From assembly GCF_001238275.1 (NCBI RefSeq), contig NZ_LGTB01000040.1:1-64000 (forward strand): a stretch of 64,000 nucleotides of DNA, written 5' to 3'. The notes below the pieces were generated by a model. The model made no database searches and had not been told where the DNA came from. It was given only the letters and a program-made list of their open reading frames with translations. A program made the position numbers and the translations under genes. Origin of the DNA: Bradyrhizobium viridifuturi (lineage in GTDB: Bacteria; Pseudomonadota; Alphaproteobacteria; Rhizobiales; Xanthobacteraceae). This document shows, one piece after another, positions 41,976-51,604 of this stretch (the stretch's first letter is position 1; each line of letters begins with the position of its first letter).

Positions 41976-43448
41976 ATGGCTGATCGATATCAGGACCGAA
42001 ATTTTTCCGCCGACACGGCCTCCAGGGCCGAGAGCGATCCGCTCGCCGAACTGGCCCGGCTGATCGGGCAGACGGACCCATTCGGCGCCGCCAACAAGCC
42101 GCCGCCGCGGCCGCTGCAGTCGCGCGCCAATGCGCGGCCGCAACAGTATGAGCCGCAGTCGGAAGAGGACGAGACCCCGCCCGCGGGCCCGCCGCCTTGG
42201 ATGCAGCGCGCACGGCAGGAAGCTGCCGCGCCGGCGCCCGTGCAGCACACCGAATACGAAGAGCCGGAGCAGGACTATCAGCCGAAGCCGGTGCATCCGT
42301 TGCACCGCTATGCGGCCCAGCAGGCGCAGCCGCCTGCGCCCGCGCCGGTCGCCACCTATCGGCCGGTCGAGCCCCCCCGGCAGCCTGAGGCCTTCGACGA
42401 GGAGCCGCACTATCAGGACGGCGATCAGGGGCAGGATTCGTCGCGCTATGACGACGCGCTCTACGGCCAGTTGGAAGCCGGCGAGCAGGACCTGCAACGC
42501 GATCCGTCCTATCCGGACGATCCCTACGCCTACGAGGCCTACGAGGAAGAACCCGAACCGCGCAAGCGGAGCAGCGGCCTGATGACGGTCGTCGCGGTGG
42601 TGGCGCTCGCGGTGGTCGGCACCGGCGGCGCGCTCGCCTACCGCAACTATGTCGGCTCGCCGCGAACCGGTGAGCCGCCGATCATCAAGGCTGACAACAC
42701 GCCGACCAAGGTGATTCCGGCCCAGGCCGATGCGCCGGCCAAGACGCCGGATCGCATGGCGACGGGTGACGGCACCGAAAAAATCGTGTCGCGTGAAGAG
42801 ACCCCGGTCGACGTCAATTCGAAGACCGCCGGACCGCGCGTCGTGTTTCCGCCGCTGAACGCCAATACGAATCCGCCGCCGGCCGCCAGCGTGCAGACGG
42901 CGCAGCCCGCGCCGGCGCCGATCACCGCCAACGGGACCCTGCCGAACAACGAGCCGCGCAAGATCCGCACCCTCGCGGTCAAGGGCGACACGCCCGATGG
43001 CACGCAGGCCACGGCGACTGTGCCGGCCAAGCCGCCTGCCGCCGCAAAGCAGCAAGTGTCGCGCGGCAATCCCTCGGCGGCCAATGCCAGCGTGAACGCG
43101 CCGATGTCGCTGGTTCCCGGGCAGGCTGACGCGGCGGCGGCTCCGGCTGCACCGCCGACCCGGGTGGCGTCGACCTCGACAGCTTCGGTCGGAGGCGGTG
43201 GATACCTGGTCCAGGTGTCGTCGCAGAAGAACGAGGCGGACGCGCAGGCGTCGTATCGGACGCTGCAGGGCAAGTATCGCAATGTGCTCGGTTCGCAGCC
43301 GTTGGTGGTGAAGCGCGTCGATCTCGGTGAGAAGGGCGTCTACTACCGCGCCTTTGCCGGTCCGTTCGCATCATCGGAAGAGGCCAACCAACTGTGCCGG
43401 AGCCTGATGTCGGCCGGTGGGCCGCAGTGCCTCATCCAAAGAAATTAA
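41976..43448 (+). CDS. SPOR-domain protein, membrane-anchored
   Basis: This 490-aa protein has a Pro/Gln/Glu-rich cytoplasmic N-terminus (about 1-205), a single transmembrane helix (VVAVVALAVVGTGGALAYR), a Pro/Ala-rich periplasmic linker and a C-terminal SPOR domain (GGYLVQVSSQKNEADAQASY to GPQCLIQRN). SPOR binds denuded glycan at division sites, suggesting a divisome role, as for FtsN-like proteins. The ATG at 41976 follows from the natural N-terminus. A nagZ-scpA-scpB run follows. Confidence 0.9.
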   Translation: MADRYQDRNFSADTASRAESDPLAELARLIGQTDPFGAANKPPPRPLQSRANARPQQYEPQSEEDETPPAGPPPWMQRARQEAAAPAPVQHTEYEEPEQDYQPKPVHPLHRYAAQQAQPPAPAPVATYRPVEPPRQPEAFDEEPHYQDGDQGQDSSRYDDALYGQLEAGEQDLQRDPSYPDDPYAYEAYEEEPEPRKRSSGLMTVVAVVALAVVGTGGALAYRNYVGSPRTGEPPIIKADNTPTKVIPAQADAPAKTPDRMATGDGTEKIVSREETPVDVNSKTAGPRVVFPPLNANTNPPPAASVQTAQPAPAPITANGTLPNNEPRKIRTLAVKGDTPDGTQATATVPAKPPAAAKQQVSRGNPSAANASVNAPMSLVPGQADAAAAPAAPPTRVASTSTASVGGGGYLVQVSSQKNEADAQASYRTLQGKYRNVLGSQPLVVKRVDLGEKGVYYRAFAGPFASSEEANQLCRSLMSAGGPQCLIQRN

Positions 43449-43494
43449 AGGCCGTTTCCTTGACCCGTGAGCTGCATACGGCCTAATCGGCCGA

Positions 43495-44517
43495 ATGACG
43501 ATCCGCGCATTCATCACGGGCATATCCGGGCTGACCCTCAGCGACGCCGAACGCGAATTCATTCGCGCCGAGCGGCCGTGGGGCTTCATCCTGTTCAAGC
43601 GCAACATCGAGAGTCCGGCCCAAGTGGCAGCTCTTGTTGGGGAACTCAGGTTGGCGGCCGATGCGAACGACGCCCCGGTCCTGATCGACCAGGAGGGCGG
43701 CCGGGTGCAGCGGCTCGGCCCGCCGCATTGGCCGGTCTATCCGCCCGGCGCGAGTTTTGGCGCGCTTTACGACATCGACCCGGAGCTCGGCCTGACAGCG
43801 GCCCGGCTCAGCTCCCGGCTGATTGCGGCCGACCTGATCGACCTCGGAATAACAGTCGATTGCCTGCCTTTGGCCGACGTTCCGGTGGCCGGAGCGGACG
43901 CTGTCATCGGCAACCGGGCCTATGGAACCGAACCGGACAAGGTCGCCGCGATTGCGCGTGCGGTCACGGAGGGGCTGGAACAGGGCGGCGTGCTGCCGGT
44001 TCTCAAGCATATACCCGGCCATGGCCGGGCCACGGCGGACAGCCATTTCCGCCTGCCGACGGTCGATACCGCCAGGGCCGAGCTGGAACGGACCGATTTC
44101 GCCGCGTTTCAGCCGCTGGCGGACCTGCCGATGGCGATGACTGCACATGTTGTGTTTAGCGCGCTCGACCCCGTCCATCCGGCGACGACTTCTGCGACAA
44201 TCATCGAGCAGGTGATTCGCGGCCTGATCGGGTTTCAGGGTTTGTTGATGAGTGATGACGTGTCGATGAATGCGCTGGCCGGATCAATTGCCGAACGGAC
44301 CCGCGCCATCGCCGCCGCCGGTTGCGACATGATTCTGCACTGCAACGGCAATATCGACGAGATGCGCGAGGTCGCGCGGGAGACGCCGGAACTCACCGGC
44401 AAGGCGCTTGAGCGCGCCAAGGCTGCGCTTGCCGCGCGGAAGCGGCCCCAGCTGCTCGACCGGCAGGCGGCACGGGCTGAACTGGATGCGTTGTTGGATC
44501 GGGTAGGGACGGCATGA
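43495..44517 (+). CDS. nagZ: Beta-N-acetylhexosaminidase
   Basis: This 340-aa GH3 enzyme has IDQEGGRVQRLGPPHWP, KHIPGHGRATADSH (the K-H-F/I-P-G-H-G loop with catalytic His) and LMSDDVSMNALAG with the nucleophile Asp. It removes GlcNAc from anhydro-muropeptides in peptidoglycan recycling, in the cytoplasm. The stop overlaps the scpA start by ATGA (44514). Confidence 0.94.
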   Translation: MTIRAFITGISGLTLSDAEREFIRAERPWGFILFKRNIESPAQVAALVGELRLAADANDAPVLIDQEGGRVQRLGPPHWPVYPPGASFGALYDIDPELGLTAARLSSRLIAADLIDLGITVDCLPLADVPVAGADAVIGNRAYGTEPDKVAAIARAVTEGLEQGGVLPVLKHIPGHGRATADSHFRLPTVDTARAELERTDFAAFQPLADLPMAMTAHVVFSALDPVHPATTSATIIEQVIRGLIGFQGLLMSDDVSMNALAGSIAERTRAIAAAGCDMILHCNGNIDEMREVARETPELTGKALERAKAALAARKRPQLLDRQAARAELDALLDRVGTA

Positions 44518-45335
44518 CCGCTGAAATTCTATCGTTTGATACCGGGCGGCCGGCCGACCTCGCTGATGGCGAACCGGCGCTGGTGGTCGACGTCGAGGGC
44601 TATGAGGGCCCGCTCGATCTTTTGCTCACGCTGGCGCGGCAGCAGAAGGTCGACCTGTCGAAGATCTCGATCCTCGCGCTCGCCGACCAGTATCTCTCGT
44701 TCATCGAGGCGGCGCGCAAGATTCGCCTCGAGCTTGCCGCCGACTATCTGGTGATGGCGGCCTGGCTTGCGTTCCTGAAGTCGCGGCTCCTGCTGCCCGA
44801 GCCGCCGACCGCGGAGGGGCCGAGCGCCGAGGAAATGGCGACCGCGCTGGCCAACCAGCTGCGCCGTCTGGAGGCGATCCGCGAGGCGGCGAACCGGCTG
44901 ATGAACCGGCCCCAGTTTCAGCGCGATATCTTTCCGCGCGGCAATCCGGAATCGATTGCCGAGATCAAGCATCCGAAGTTCACCGCGACCTTGTACGACC
45001 TGCTGTCGGCCTATGCCACGCAGCGCCAGTCGCGCGTGCTGACCACGGTTCATCTGCAGAAGCGTACCGTCTGGTCGCTGGCCGAGGCACGCGCCTCGCT
45101 GGAGCGGCTGGTCGGCATTGCCGAGGACTGGAGCTGCCTCGACCAGTACCTGATGAACTACGTCGCCGATCCGACCCAGAAGGCGACGGTGTTCGCATCG
45201 AGCTTCGCCGCGGCCCTCGAACTGGTCCGCGAGGGCGAGATGGAGATCAACCAGAAGCAGGCGTTCGCGCCGATCTATTTCCGAAAGCGTCCAGCGCAGG
45301 CCGCCATGGCGGCGCCGGACCTGTCGGTTGAGTAA
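44514..45335 (+). CDS. scpA: Segregation and condensation protein A
   Basis: A 273-aa kleisin: VDVEGYEGPLDLLLTLARQQ, KVDLSKISILALADQYLSFI, ADYLVMAAWLAFLKSRLLLP and a C-terminal winged helix binding SMC. It bridges SMC heads in the Smc-ScpAB condensin complex. Coupled to nagZ by ATGA overlap and followed by scpB. Confidence 0.95.
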   Translation: MTAEILSFDTGRPADLADGEPALVVDVEGYEGPLDLLLTLARQQKVDLSKISILALADQYLSFIEAARKIRLELAADYLVMAAWLAFLKSRLLLPEPPTAEGPSAEEMATALANQLRRLEAIREAANRLMNRPQFQRDIFPRGNPESIAEIKHPKFTATLYDLLSAYATQRQSRVLTTVHLQKRTVWSLAEARASLERLVGIAEDWSCLDQYLMNYVADPTQKATVFASSFAAALELVREGEMEINQKQAFAPIYFRKRPAQAAMAAPDLSVE

Positions 45336-45357
45336 GTGGAAGAAGGAGAGCAAGCCC

Positions 45358-46260
45358 ATGGCAAGCTTGGCGGAAGTGCGCAGAGACGAGCCCGAGGAGG
45401 AGGTTTCTCCTATGGATCATCCGGTAGCGCGTCCTGAGGAATTGCGGCTCCTGGAAGCCCTGTTGTTCGCATCGGCCGACCCGATCGATCAGGCAACGCT
45501 GGCCAAGCGGATGCCCGACGGCGTCGACATCAAGCAGGCGCTCGCGCAGTTGCAGGCGGAATATGCGCCGCGCGGCGTCAACCTGGTGAAGGTCGCGAAC
45601 AAGTGGACGTTCCGTACCGCGGGCGATCTGTCCTGGCTGATGACGCGCGAGAGCACCGAGACCCGCAAGCTGTCGCGTGCGGCAATCGAGGTGCTGGCGA
45701 TCATCGCCTACCACCAGCCGGTGACCCGCGCCGAGATCGAAGAGATTCGCGGCGTGGTGACGTCGAAAGGCACGATCGACGTGCTGCTGGAGACCGGCTG
45801 GATCCGCCCGCGCGGCCGCCGCAAGACGCCGGGCCGTCCGTTGACCTTCGGAACCACCGACGGCTTCCTGTCGCAGTTCAGCCTGGAAGCGCTCGGCGAT
45901 CTGCCGGGGCTCGAGGAGCTGAAGGGCACCGGTCTGCTCGACTCGCGTCTGCCGACCGGCTTCTCCGTTCCGTCGCCATCTGACGATGCGACGCTGCGCG
46001 AGGACGAGGAGCCGCTCGAGCCCGGCGATACGCTGGAACTGCTGCTCGCGCCTGCCGTCGAGCCGGAGGCCGAGGAACCGACGTCTGAGGTTGAGACCGA
46101 AACCGAGGTCGCTGCCGAGGTTGAAGCCATCGCCGTGGAAGCCGAGGTGATCATTGAGGTGGAGGCAGGCGAACCTGACGCGGCCGAGCCCGACGCCGAC
46201 GAGCCGGACGAACGCGCCGACGACGCGGGCGATCACGACGACGCCGAGAAGGGCGAATAG
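45358..46260 (+). CDS. scpB: Segregation and condensation protein B
   Basis: The 300-aa protein has tandem winged helices (RLLEALLFASADPIDQATLA; EVLAIIAYHQPVTRAEIEEI; GWIRPRGRRKTPGRPLTFGT) and a long acidic C-terminal tail of Glu/Asp/Ala, from about residue 205, typical of Rhizobiales ScpB. The ATG at 45358 is preferred because AAGGAGAG precedes it; a TTG at 45328 would extend the N-terminus. Confidence 0.94.
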   Translation: MASLAEVRRDEPEEEVSPMDHPVARPEELRLLEALLFASADPIDQATLAKRMPDGVDIKQALAQLQAEYAPRGVNLVKVANKWTFRTAGDLSWLMTRESTETRKLSRAAIEVLAIIAYHQPVTRAEIEEIRGVVTSKGTIDVLLETGWIRPRGRRKTPGRPLTFGTTDGFLSQFSLEALGDLPGLEELKGTGLLDSRLPTGFSVPSPSDDATLREDEEPLEPGDTLELLLAPAVEPEAEEPTSEVETETEVAAEVEAIAVEAEVIIEVEAGEPDAAEPDADEPDERADDAGDHDDAEKGE

Positions 46261-46407
46261 GGCGGAATATTCCCGGTTAAGCCTAGCAATATTACGTAGC
46301 CGCGACAGCGATTTGCCGCGGCAGAGGTCCTTGTTTTTGACACCCCGCGGGCCTAACTTCCGGCCATGTTCAGGCCGGTCCGCCGGCCATTTCTGGAGGG
46401 TTGCAGG

Positions 46408-46641
46408 ATGGGTTCGCTTAGCATTTGGCACTGGATCGTCGTGATCGCAGTGGTCCTGCTGCTGTTCGGTCGCGGCAAGATTTCGGACCTGATGGGTGAC
46501 GTCGCCCAGGGCATCAAGGCCTTCAAGAAGGGCATGCAGGACGACGACAAGGTCGCGGACAAGGCCGAGCCTACCAAGTCGATCGATCACAATTCGACGC
46601 CGTCGGCGACGCGCCAGGACGTCGGCAGCAAGGCCGTCTAA
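46408..46641 (+). CDS. tatA: Twin-arginine translocase subunit TatA
   Basis: A 77-aa protein with one N-terminal helix (WHWIVVIAVVLLLF), the FGRGKISDL hinge and an amphipathic helix (GDVAQGIKAFKKGM), then a charged tail. It multimerises to form the Tat pore. TGGAGGG precedes the ATG at 46408. First gene of tatABC. Confidence 0.95.
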   Translation: MGSLSIWHWIVVIAVVLLLFGRGKISDLMGDVAQGIKAFKKGMQDDDKVADKAEPTKSIDHNSTPSATRQDVGSKAV

Positions 46642-46802
46642 CGCGCTTGTACTGACGTGTATTTTCGACGTTTTTCTTCGCGCGAAACGGTGACGCCGTC
46701 GCACAGACGCGCTATGGACGCCGATTGAGAAAAGGCGCCGGCAGCCCCACATCCTGTTGGGAGCGATGGGGCCGATGGCGGCGCGCTTAGGCGGAACAAT
46801 TC

Positions 46803-47303
46803 ATGTTCGATATCGGGTGGAGTGAACTGGTCGTCATCGCGGTCGTCGCGCTGATCGCCATCGGCCCGAAAGAACTTCCGGGCGTGCTGCGCATGGTCGG
46901 GCAATGGATGGGCAAGGCCCGCAAGATGGCCGCCGAATTCCAGGGCCAGTTCCAGGAGGCCATGCGCGAGGCCGAGATGGCCGACCTCAAGAAGAGCTTC
47001 GACGAGGTCAGGGAAGCCGCGACCGGCATCACCAGCGGCAACATCATGACCTCGCTGCAGAAGGACGTCACTGACGCCCTGCAGATCGACAAGCCGGTCG
47101 ATGCGCAGGTTGCCTCGGCGATCGATGCGCCCGTGACGCCCACGACGCCTGCCGAGCCGACGCCGGAAACCTTCGTCGAAGCCGAGACGCACGCAGCCGC
47201 CGGCGAGCCGCTCGCGATCACCAATGAGGTGAAGCCCGAGCCGGCACCTCAAGACGTCACGCCGGCAGAGCCCGACGTGCTCAAGGACGCGAGGGCGTCA
47301 TGA
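46803..47303 (+). CDS. tatB: Sec-independent protein translocase subunit TatB
   Basis: The 166-aa protein begins MFDIGWSELVVIAVVALIAI, GPKELPGVLRMVGQWMGKAR: the TatB helix-hinge-amphipathic layout with conserved E8. A Pro/Ala/Glu-rich C-terminal tail follows. It forms the substrate receptor with TatC. Stop overlaps the tatC start (ATGA at 47300). Confidence 0.95.
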   Translation: MFDIGWSELVVIAVVALIAIGPKELPGVLRMVGQWMGKARKMAAEFQGQFQEAMREAEMADLKKSFDEVREAATGITSGNIMTSLQKDVTDALQIDKPVDAQVASAIDAPVTPTTPAEPTPETFVEAETHAAAGEPLAITNEVKPEPAPQDVTPAEPDVLKDARAS

Positions 47304-48100
47304 GCGCCGAAGACATCGAGGCCTCCAAGGCCCCCTTGATGGATCACCTGATCGAGCTGCGCTCGCGGCTGATCAAGGCGCTGCTCGGCTTCGCCGTGGC
47401 TTTCATCATCTGCTTCTTCTTCGCCAAGCAGATTTTCAATGTCCTGGTCTGGCCGTTCATCTGGGTGGCGGGACCGGAGAATTCGAAATTCATCTACACG
47501 GCGCTGCTGGAGTATTTTCTCACCCAGCTCAAGCTCGCAATGTTCGGGGCCGCCTTCATTTCGTTCCCGATCGTCGCCGGACAGGTCTACATGTTCGTGG
47601 CGCCTGGGCTCTACAAGCACGAGCGCAATGCCTTCTTGCCATATCTGATCGCCACGCCGATCTTCTTCGTGATGGGCGCGATGCTGGTCTACTTCGTGGT
47701 TTTCCCGATGTTGACCCGCTTTTCGCTCGGCATGCAGCAGGCCGCCGGCGCGGAGACCGCGCAGATCCAGCTGCTGCCCAAGGTCGGCGAGTATCTCTCG
47801 CTGATGATGTCGCTGATCTTCGCCTTCGGCATCGCCTTCCAGCTGCCGGTGATCCTGACCTTGCTCGGCCGCATCGGCATCGTCACCTCGAAGATGCTGA
47901 AGGAGAAGCGGCGCTATTTCATCGTGATCGCCTTCATCATCGCCGCGGTGCTGACGCCGCCGGACGTGCTGAGCCAGGCCTCGCTCGCGATCCCGCTGCT
48001 CGCGCTCTATGAGGGTGCCATCATCGCGGTGCGCATGGTGGAGAAGAAGGCCGCGACCGCGAACGCCTCGTCGGGCTCGGCGACCAATCCGGCCGAGTAG
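47300..48100 (+). CDS. tatC: Sec-independent protein translocase subunit TatC
   Basis: This 266-aa protein has six transmembrane helices and the conserved N-terminal PLMDHLIELRSRLIKALLGF, LEYFLTQLKLAMF and the FxxExP-like periplasmic region. It recognises twin-arginine signal peptides. Completes the tatABC operon; a serine-tRNA ligase gene follows after a palindromic repeat. Confidence 0.96.
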   Translation: MSAEDIEASKAPLMDHLIELRSRLIKALLGFAVAFIICFFFAKQIFNVLVWPFIWVAGPENSKFIYTALLEYFLTQLKLAMFGAAFISFPIVAGQVYMFVAPGLYKHERNAFLPYLIATPIFFVMGAMLVYFVVFPMLTRFSLGMQQAAGAETAQIQLLPKVGEYLSLMMSLIFAFGIAFQLPVILTLLGRIGIVTSKMLKEKRRYFIVIAFIIAAVLTPPDVLSQASLAIPLLALYEGAIIAVRMVEKKAATANASSGSATNPAE

Positions 48101-48121
48101 GGCCGTCTACGTCACACATCC

Positions 48122-48232
48122 GGTGTCACCCCGCGAAGGCGGGGTCTCCAGCACGCTGCGGCCTTTGGGTCACACACCGACGCCTCTGGAATGCTGGATC
48201 ACCCGCTTTCGCTGACGATGACGGTCGTGGTA
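48122..48232. repeat. Intergenic palindromic repeat
   Basis: CCCCGC-GAA-GGCGGGG forms a local hairpin, and CCAGCA downstream pairs with TGCTGG about 45 bases on, ending in GACGATGACGG. This kind of 110-bp element recurs in Bradyrhizobium intergenic DNA (from memory). It fills most of the gap between tatC and serS. Confidence 0.6.
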
Positions 48233-48296
48233 GTGGAAAGATCCAACGCAAGCGTTGACGTAAGACGTTATCTGCAAGCCCGCCATCAGGACTGCC

Positions 48297-49628
48297 ATGC
48301 ACGACATCAAAGCGATCCGCGACAACCCGACAGCTTTCGACGCCGGCCTGAAGCGCCGCGGATTGGGGGCGCTGTCGCCGTCGCTGCTGGCGATCGACGA
48401 GAAGCGGCGCGCGGCGATCCTGGCGTCCGAGCAGGCCCAGGCTCGCCGCAACGCGGCCTCGAAGGAGATCGGCGAGGCCAAGAAGGCAAAGGACGAGGCG
48501 CGCGCGGCCAAGCTGATGTCCGAAGTCGCCGAGCTGAAGACCACGATGCCCGAGCTCGAGGCAGCGGCGAAAACAGCCGATGACGAGCTGACGAAAGAGC
48601 TGTCGTCGATTCCCAACCTGCCGCTCGACGAGGTGCCCGACGGCACCGACGAGCACGGCAACGTGCAGCACCATGTGTTCGGCAAGGCACGCGACTACGG
48701 CTTCGCGCCGAAGCTGCACGACGATCTCGGCACCACGCTCGGCTATATGGATTTCGAGGCCGCGGCGAAGCTGTCCGGCGCGCGCTTCGTCGTACTGAAG
48801 AAGGGACTGGCGCGGCTCGAGCGCGCGATCGGGCAGTTCATGCTCGACCTGCACACCGGCGAGCACGGCTACATCGAGATCAACCCGCCGCTGCTGGTGC
48901 GCGACGCCGTGATGTTCGGCACCGGCCAGTTGCCGAAATTCGAGGATGACCAGTTCTGGGCGATCAAGGGTGAATTGCTCTCCACCCCGAATGCCGACCT
49001 GCGCGGCGAGCGTCTCGGCCTAATTCCGACCGCCGAAGTTTCGCTGACCAACCTCGCGCGCGAATCCATCCTCGACGAGAAAGAGCTGCCGATGCGGCTC
49101 ACCGCGTTGACGCCGTGTTTTCGCGCGGAGGCGGGAGCTGCGGGACGCGACACGCGCGGCATGATCCGGCAGCACCAGTTTACGAAAGTGGAGCTGGTGT
49201 CGATCACGACGCCCGAAGCCAGCAAGGATGAGCTCGAGCGCATGCTGTCCTGTGCCGAGCAGGTTCTGCAGAAGCTCGATCTGCATTATCGGGTGATGAC
49301 GCTGTGCGCCGGCGACATGGGCTTCTCCGCGCAGAAGACCTACGACATCGAGGTGTGGATGCCGGGGCAGGGCGATGGCGGCGCCTATCGCGAGATCTCG
49401 AGCTGCTCGGTGTGCGGCGACTTCCAGGCCCGCCGCATGGATGCGCGCTACCGCGGCCCCGACGGCAAGCCGCGCTTCGTGCATACGCTGAACGGCTCCG
49501 GCACGGCGGTCGGCCGCGCCTTGATCGCGGTAATGGAGACCTATCAGCAGCAGGATGGATCGATCGCGGTGCCCGATGTGCTGCAGCCCTATATGGGCGG
49601 GCTCAAGGTCATCGAGCACGGCATGTGA
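48297..49628 (+). CDS. serS: Seryl-tRNA synthetase
   Basis: The 443-aa class II synthetase has an N-terminal two-helix tRNA-binding arm (about 30-105), motif 2 around CFRAEAGAAGRDTRGMIRQH and motif 3 (LNGSGTAVGRALIAVMETYQ). It charges tRNA-Ser and selenocysteine tRNA. First gene of serS - hypothetical - surE. Confidence 0.97.
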   Translation: MHDIKAIRDNPTAFDAGLKRRGLGALSPSLLAIDEKRRAAILASEQAQARRNAASKEIGEAKKAKDEARAAKLMSEVAELKTTMPELEAAAKTADDELTKELSSIPNLPLDEVPDGTDEHGNVQHHVFGKARDYGFAPKLHDDLGTTLGYMDFEAAAKLSGARFVVLKKGLARLERAIGQFMLDLHTGEHGYIEINPPLLVRDAVMFGTGQLPKFEDDQFWAIKGELLSTPNADLRGERLGLIPTAEVSLTNLARESILDEKELPMRLTALTPCFRAEAGAAGRDTRGMIRQHQFTKVELVSITTPEASKDELERMLSCAEQVLQKLDLHYRVMTLCAGDMGFSAQKTYDIEVWMPGQGDGGAYREISSCSVCGDFQARRMDARYRGPDGKPRFVHTLNGSGTAVGRALIAVMETYQQQDGSIAVPDVLQPYMGGLKVIEHGM

Positions 49629-49644
49629 GGCGAGGGCCAGTGTG

Positions 49645-50676
49645 ATGCCGCTGCACCGTGACATCCACTGGCTTGGCAAGCAATGGGCCGTTACCGGCCA
49701 TGGTCTGCAGCTGATCAACCAGAAGCAGATGGGCTATTACGACATCGAGGCCGCGCGGCTCTGGGAAGCCCGCGTGGTCGAGGTGCAAACGAAGGCGTGG
49801 ATCGACCGGCCCGACTTCGACAAGGCGCTGGAGATCGCGCGCGGCAAGTTCGCGCAACTTGCGCCGGCCGATCTGCCGCCGCCCGCGGCTGTCGCGCCGC
49901 CGCCTCCAGTCCGGGCTGCGCCGCTTGAGCCGACATCGGTGCCCTCGATCGAGGAGCTGTTGGCCCGGCTGAAATCGAAATCGGCCGCACCGGCGCCGGT
50001 CGCAAAACCGGCCGAGGCGCCCGCACCGGCGCCGCTCAAGCCCGAGCCGACAAGGCCTGAGCCGCGCAAGGTCGAAACCATTGCGGCCGAGCTTCCCGAG
50101 TCCGAGATTCGCAAGTCGGAGCTCCCCAGGTCGGAGAATGCAGAGCTTCCAGAGGCACCGAAGCCTGCACCACTCCAAGCGGATTCGATCGCGCCCGAGC
50201 CTCGCACGCGGGCACCTAGCATAGCCGATCCCATCAGGCCCGAGCTGGCCAGATCGGAGCCGACCAGGCCGGAGCTTCGCCAACCAGCACCGATCGGTCC
50301 CGAGCCGACCAGGTCTGATGTTCGGATGGTCGAACCGCCCAAGGTCGAAACTCCCAAGGCGGAGCCTGCCAGAGCTGAACTTGCCACGCCTGAGGCTCTC
50401 GAGTCCGAAGCTCAGAAAACAGACAGCCTCAGGCCTGAACCTCCCAAGTCCGAACGGCGCGAGGCCGCTCCGGCCGAGAAGCCCGGGATGCCGGTGCCGC
50501 CGCCTTCACCCTCCGTTGTCGCGGTCGTTCGCAATCCGCCGCCGCCGGGGCGAGCGAGACCGGCCTGGCCGGTATTCGTCCGCAAGATCGCCGGCAGCGG
50601 CAGATTCCTGCAGCCGTGGCGCGTGACGTCGGCGCGTTGGCGCGGGCCTTCGTCGGGTTTGCCACCACGGCCCTAG
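49645..50676 (+). CDS. Hypothetical protein with a long degenerate Pro/Glu repeat tail
   Basis: The 343-aa protein has a conserved-looking N-terminus (MPLHRDIHWLGKQWAVTGHG, then LQLINQKQMGYYDIEAARLW) of about 75 residues and then a low-complexity tail in which short units of P-E-P-T-R, P-K-x-E and S-E-x-x-K-S-E type recur, ending in Pro/Arg-rich sequence. It sits 16 bases after serS. The N-terminal fold has no name known to me; the tail looks disordered. Probably cytoplasmic. Confidence 0.7.
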   Translation: MPLHRDIHWLGKQWAVTGHGLQLINQKQMGYYDIEAARLWEARVVEVQTKAWIDRPDFDKALEIARGKFAQLAPADLPPPAAVAPPPPVRAAPLEPTSVPSIEELLARLKSKSAAPAPVAKPAEAPAPAPLKPEPTRPEPRKVETIAAELPESEIRKSELPRSENAELPEAPKPAPLQADSIAPEPRTRAPSIADPIRPELARSEPTRPELRQPAPIGPEPTRSDVRMVEPPKVETPKAEPARAELATPEALESEAQKTDSLRPEPPKSERREAAPAEKPGMPVPPPSPSVVAVVRNPPPPGRARPAWPVFVRKIAGSGRFLQPWRVTSARWRGPSSGLPPRP

Positions 50677-50755
50677 CCGGTTAAGACGGCAATCGACTCA
50701 AGAAGCTGCAACTCAAGAAACCCGCGTCGAATCGGAACAAAAGGCACTTTGACGG

Positions 50756-51523
50756 ATGCGAATTCTCTGCACCAATGATGACGGCATCAACGCTCCGGGC
50801 TTGAAAGTCATTGAGCAGATCGCGCGTGCTCTCTCCGACGACGTCTGGATCGTTGCCCCCGAGCTTGACCAGTCGGGCGTCTCGCATTCGCTGTCGCTCA
50901 ACGATCCGCTGCGGCTGCGCGAAGTCAGTCCGCGCCACTTCGCGGTGCGCGGCACGCCGACCGATTGCGTCATCATGGGCGCGCGCCACATCCTCGGTGA
51001 CAAGTTGCCCGATCTCGTGCTGAGCGGCGTCAACAAGGGCCGCAACGTTGCCGAGGACGTGGTCTATTCCGGCACCATCGCCGGTGCGCTGGAAGGCACC
51101 ATCCTGGGCTTTCCGTCATTTGCGTTGTCGCAGGAATTCTCGATCGAGACGCGTAACGCGCCGCTGTGGGACACCGCGCTGAAGTTCGGACCCGACATCA
51201 TCCGCAAGGTGATCGGGGCCGGCGTGCCGAGGAACACCGTGATCAACGTCAACTTCCCGTCGTGCATGCCCGATGACGTCAAGGGCATCCGGATCACGCG
51301 GCAGGGCAAGCGCAATCAGGGTTTTCTGAAGATCGATCGCCGTCACGACGGACGCGGCAATCCGTATTTCTGGATCGGCTTCGAGCGCGCCGCGATGATG
51401 GATACGCCGGCCGAAGGCACCGATCTTGCCGCGCTTGCCGCGCGCTACGTCTCGGTGACGCCGCTGCGGCTCGATCGCACCGATGAGGCGTTTTCGGAGA
51501 CGCTGACTGATACGTTGAAGTGA
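50756..51523 (+). CDS. surE: 5'/3'-Nucleotidase SurE
   Basis: A 255-aa protein: MRILCTNDDGINAPGLKVIE with the catalytic N-D-D, VAPELDQSGVSHSLSLNDPL, GTPTDCVIMG, LSGVNKGRNVAEDVVYSGTI and AGALEGTILG. It dephosphorylates nucleoside monophosphates. The surE-pcm-nlpD order is conserved widely in proteobacteria and is kept here with a receiver gene inserted on the other strand. Confidence 0.96.
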   Translation: MRILCTNDDGINAPGLKVIEQIARALSDDVWIVAPELDQSGVSHSLSLNDPLRLREVSPRHFAVRGTPTDCVIMGARHILGDKLPDLVLSGVNKGRNVAEDVVYSGTIAGALEGTILGFPSFALSQEFSIETRNAPLWDTALKFGPDIIRKVIGAGVPRNTVINVNFPSCMPDDVKGIRITRQGKRNQGFLKIDRRHDGRGNPYFWIGFERAAMMDTPAEGTDLAALAARYVSVTPLRLDRTDEAFSETLTDTLK

Positions 51524-51529
51524 TCTCTT

Positions 51530-51562
51530 GTAGCCCGGATGGAGTGAAGCGAAATCCGGGCC
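51530..51562. repeat. Short palindromic repeat after surE
   Basis: GTAGCCCGGATGGAGTGAAG followed by CGAAATCCGGGCC: CCCGGAT (51534-51540) pairs with ATCCGGG (51554-51560). A common Bradyrhizobium intergenic hairpin (from memory), possibly a surE terminator. Confidence 0.65.
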
Positions 51563-51604
51563 GCTCGCAATGCGTGGACGGCTTCCCTGCAGATCAGGTG
51601 ATAT

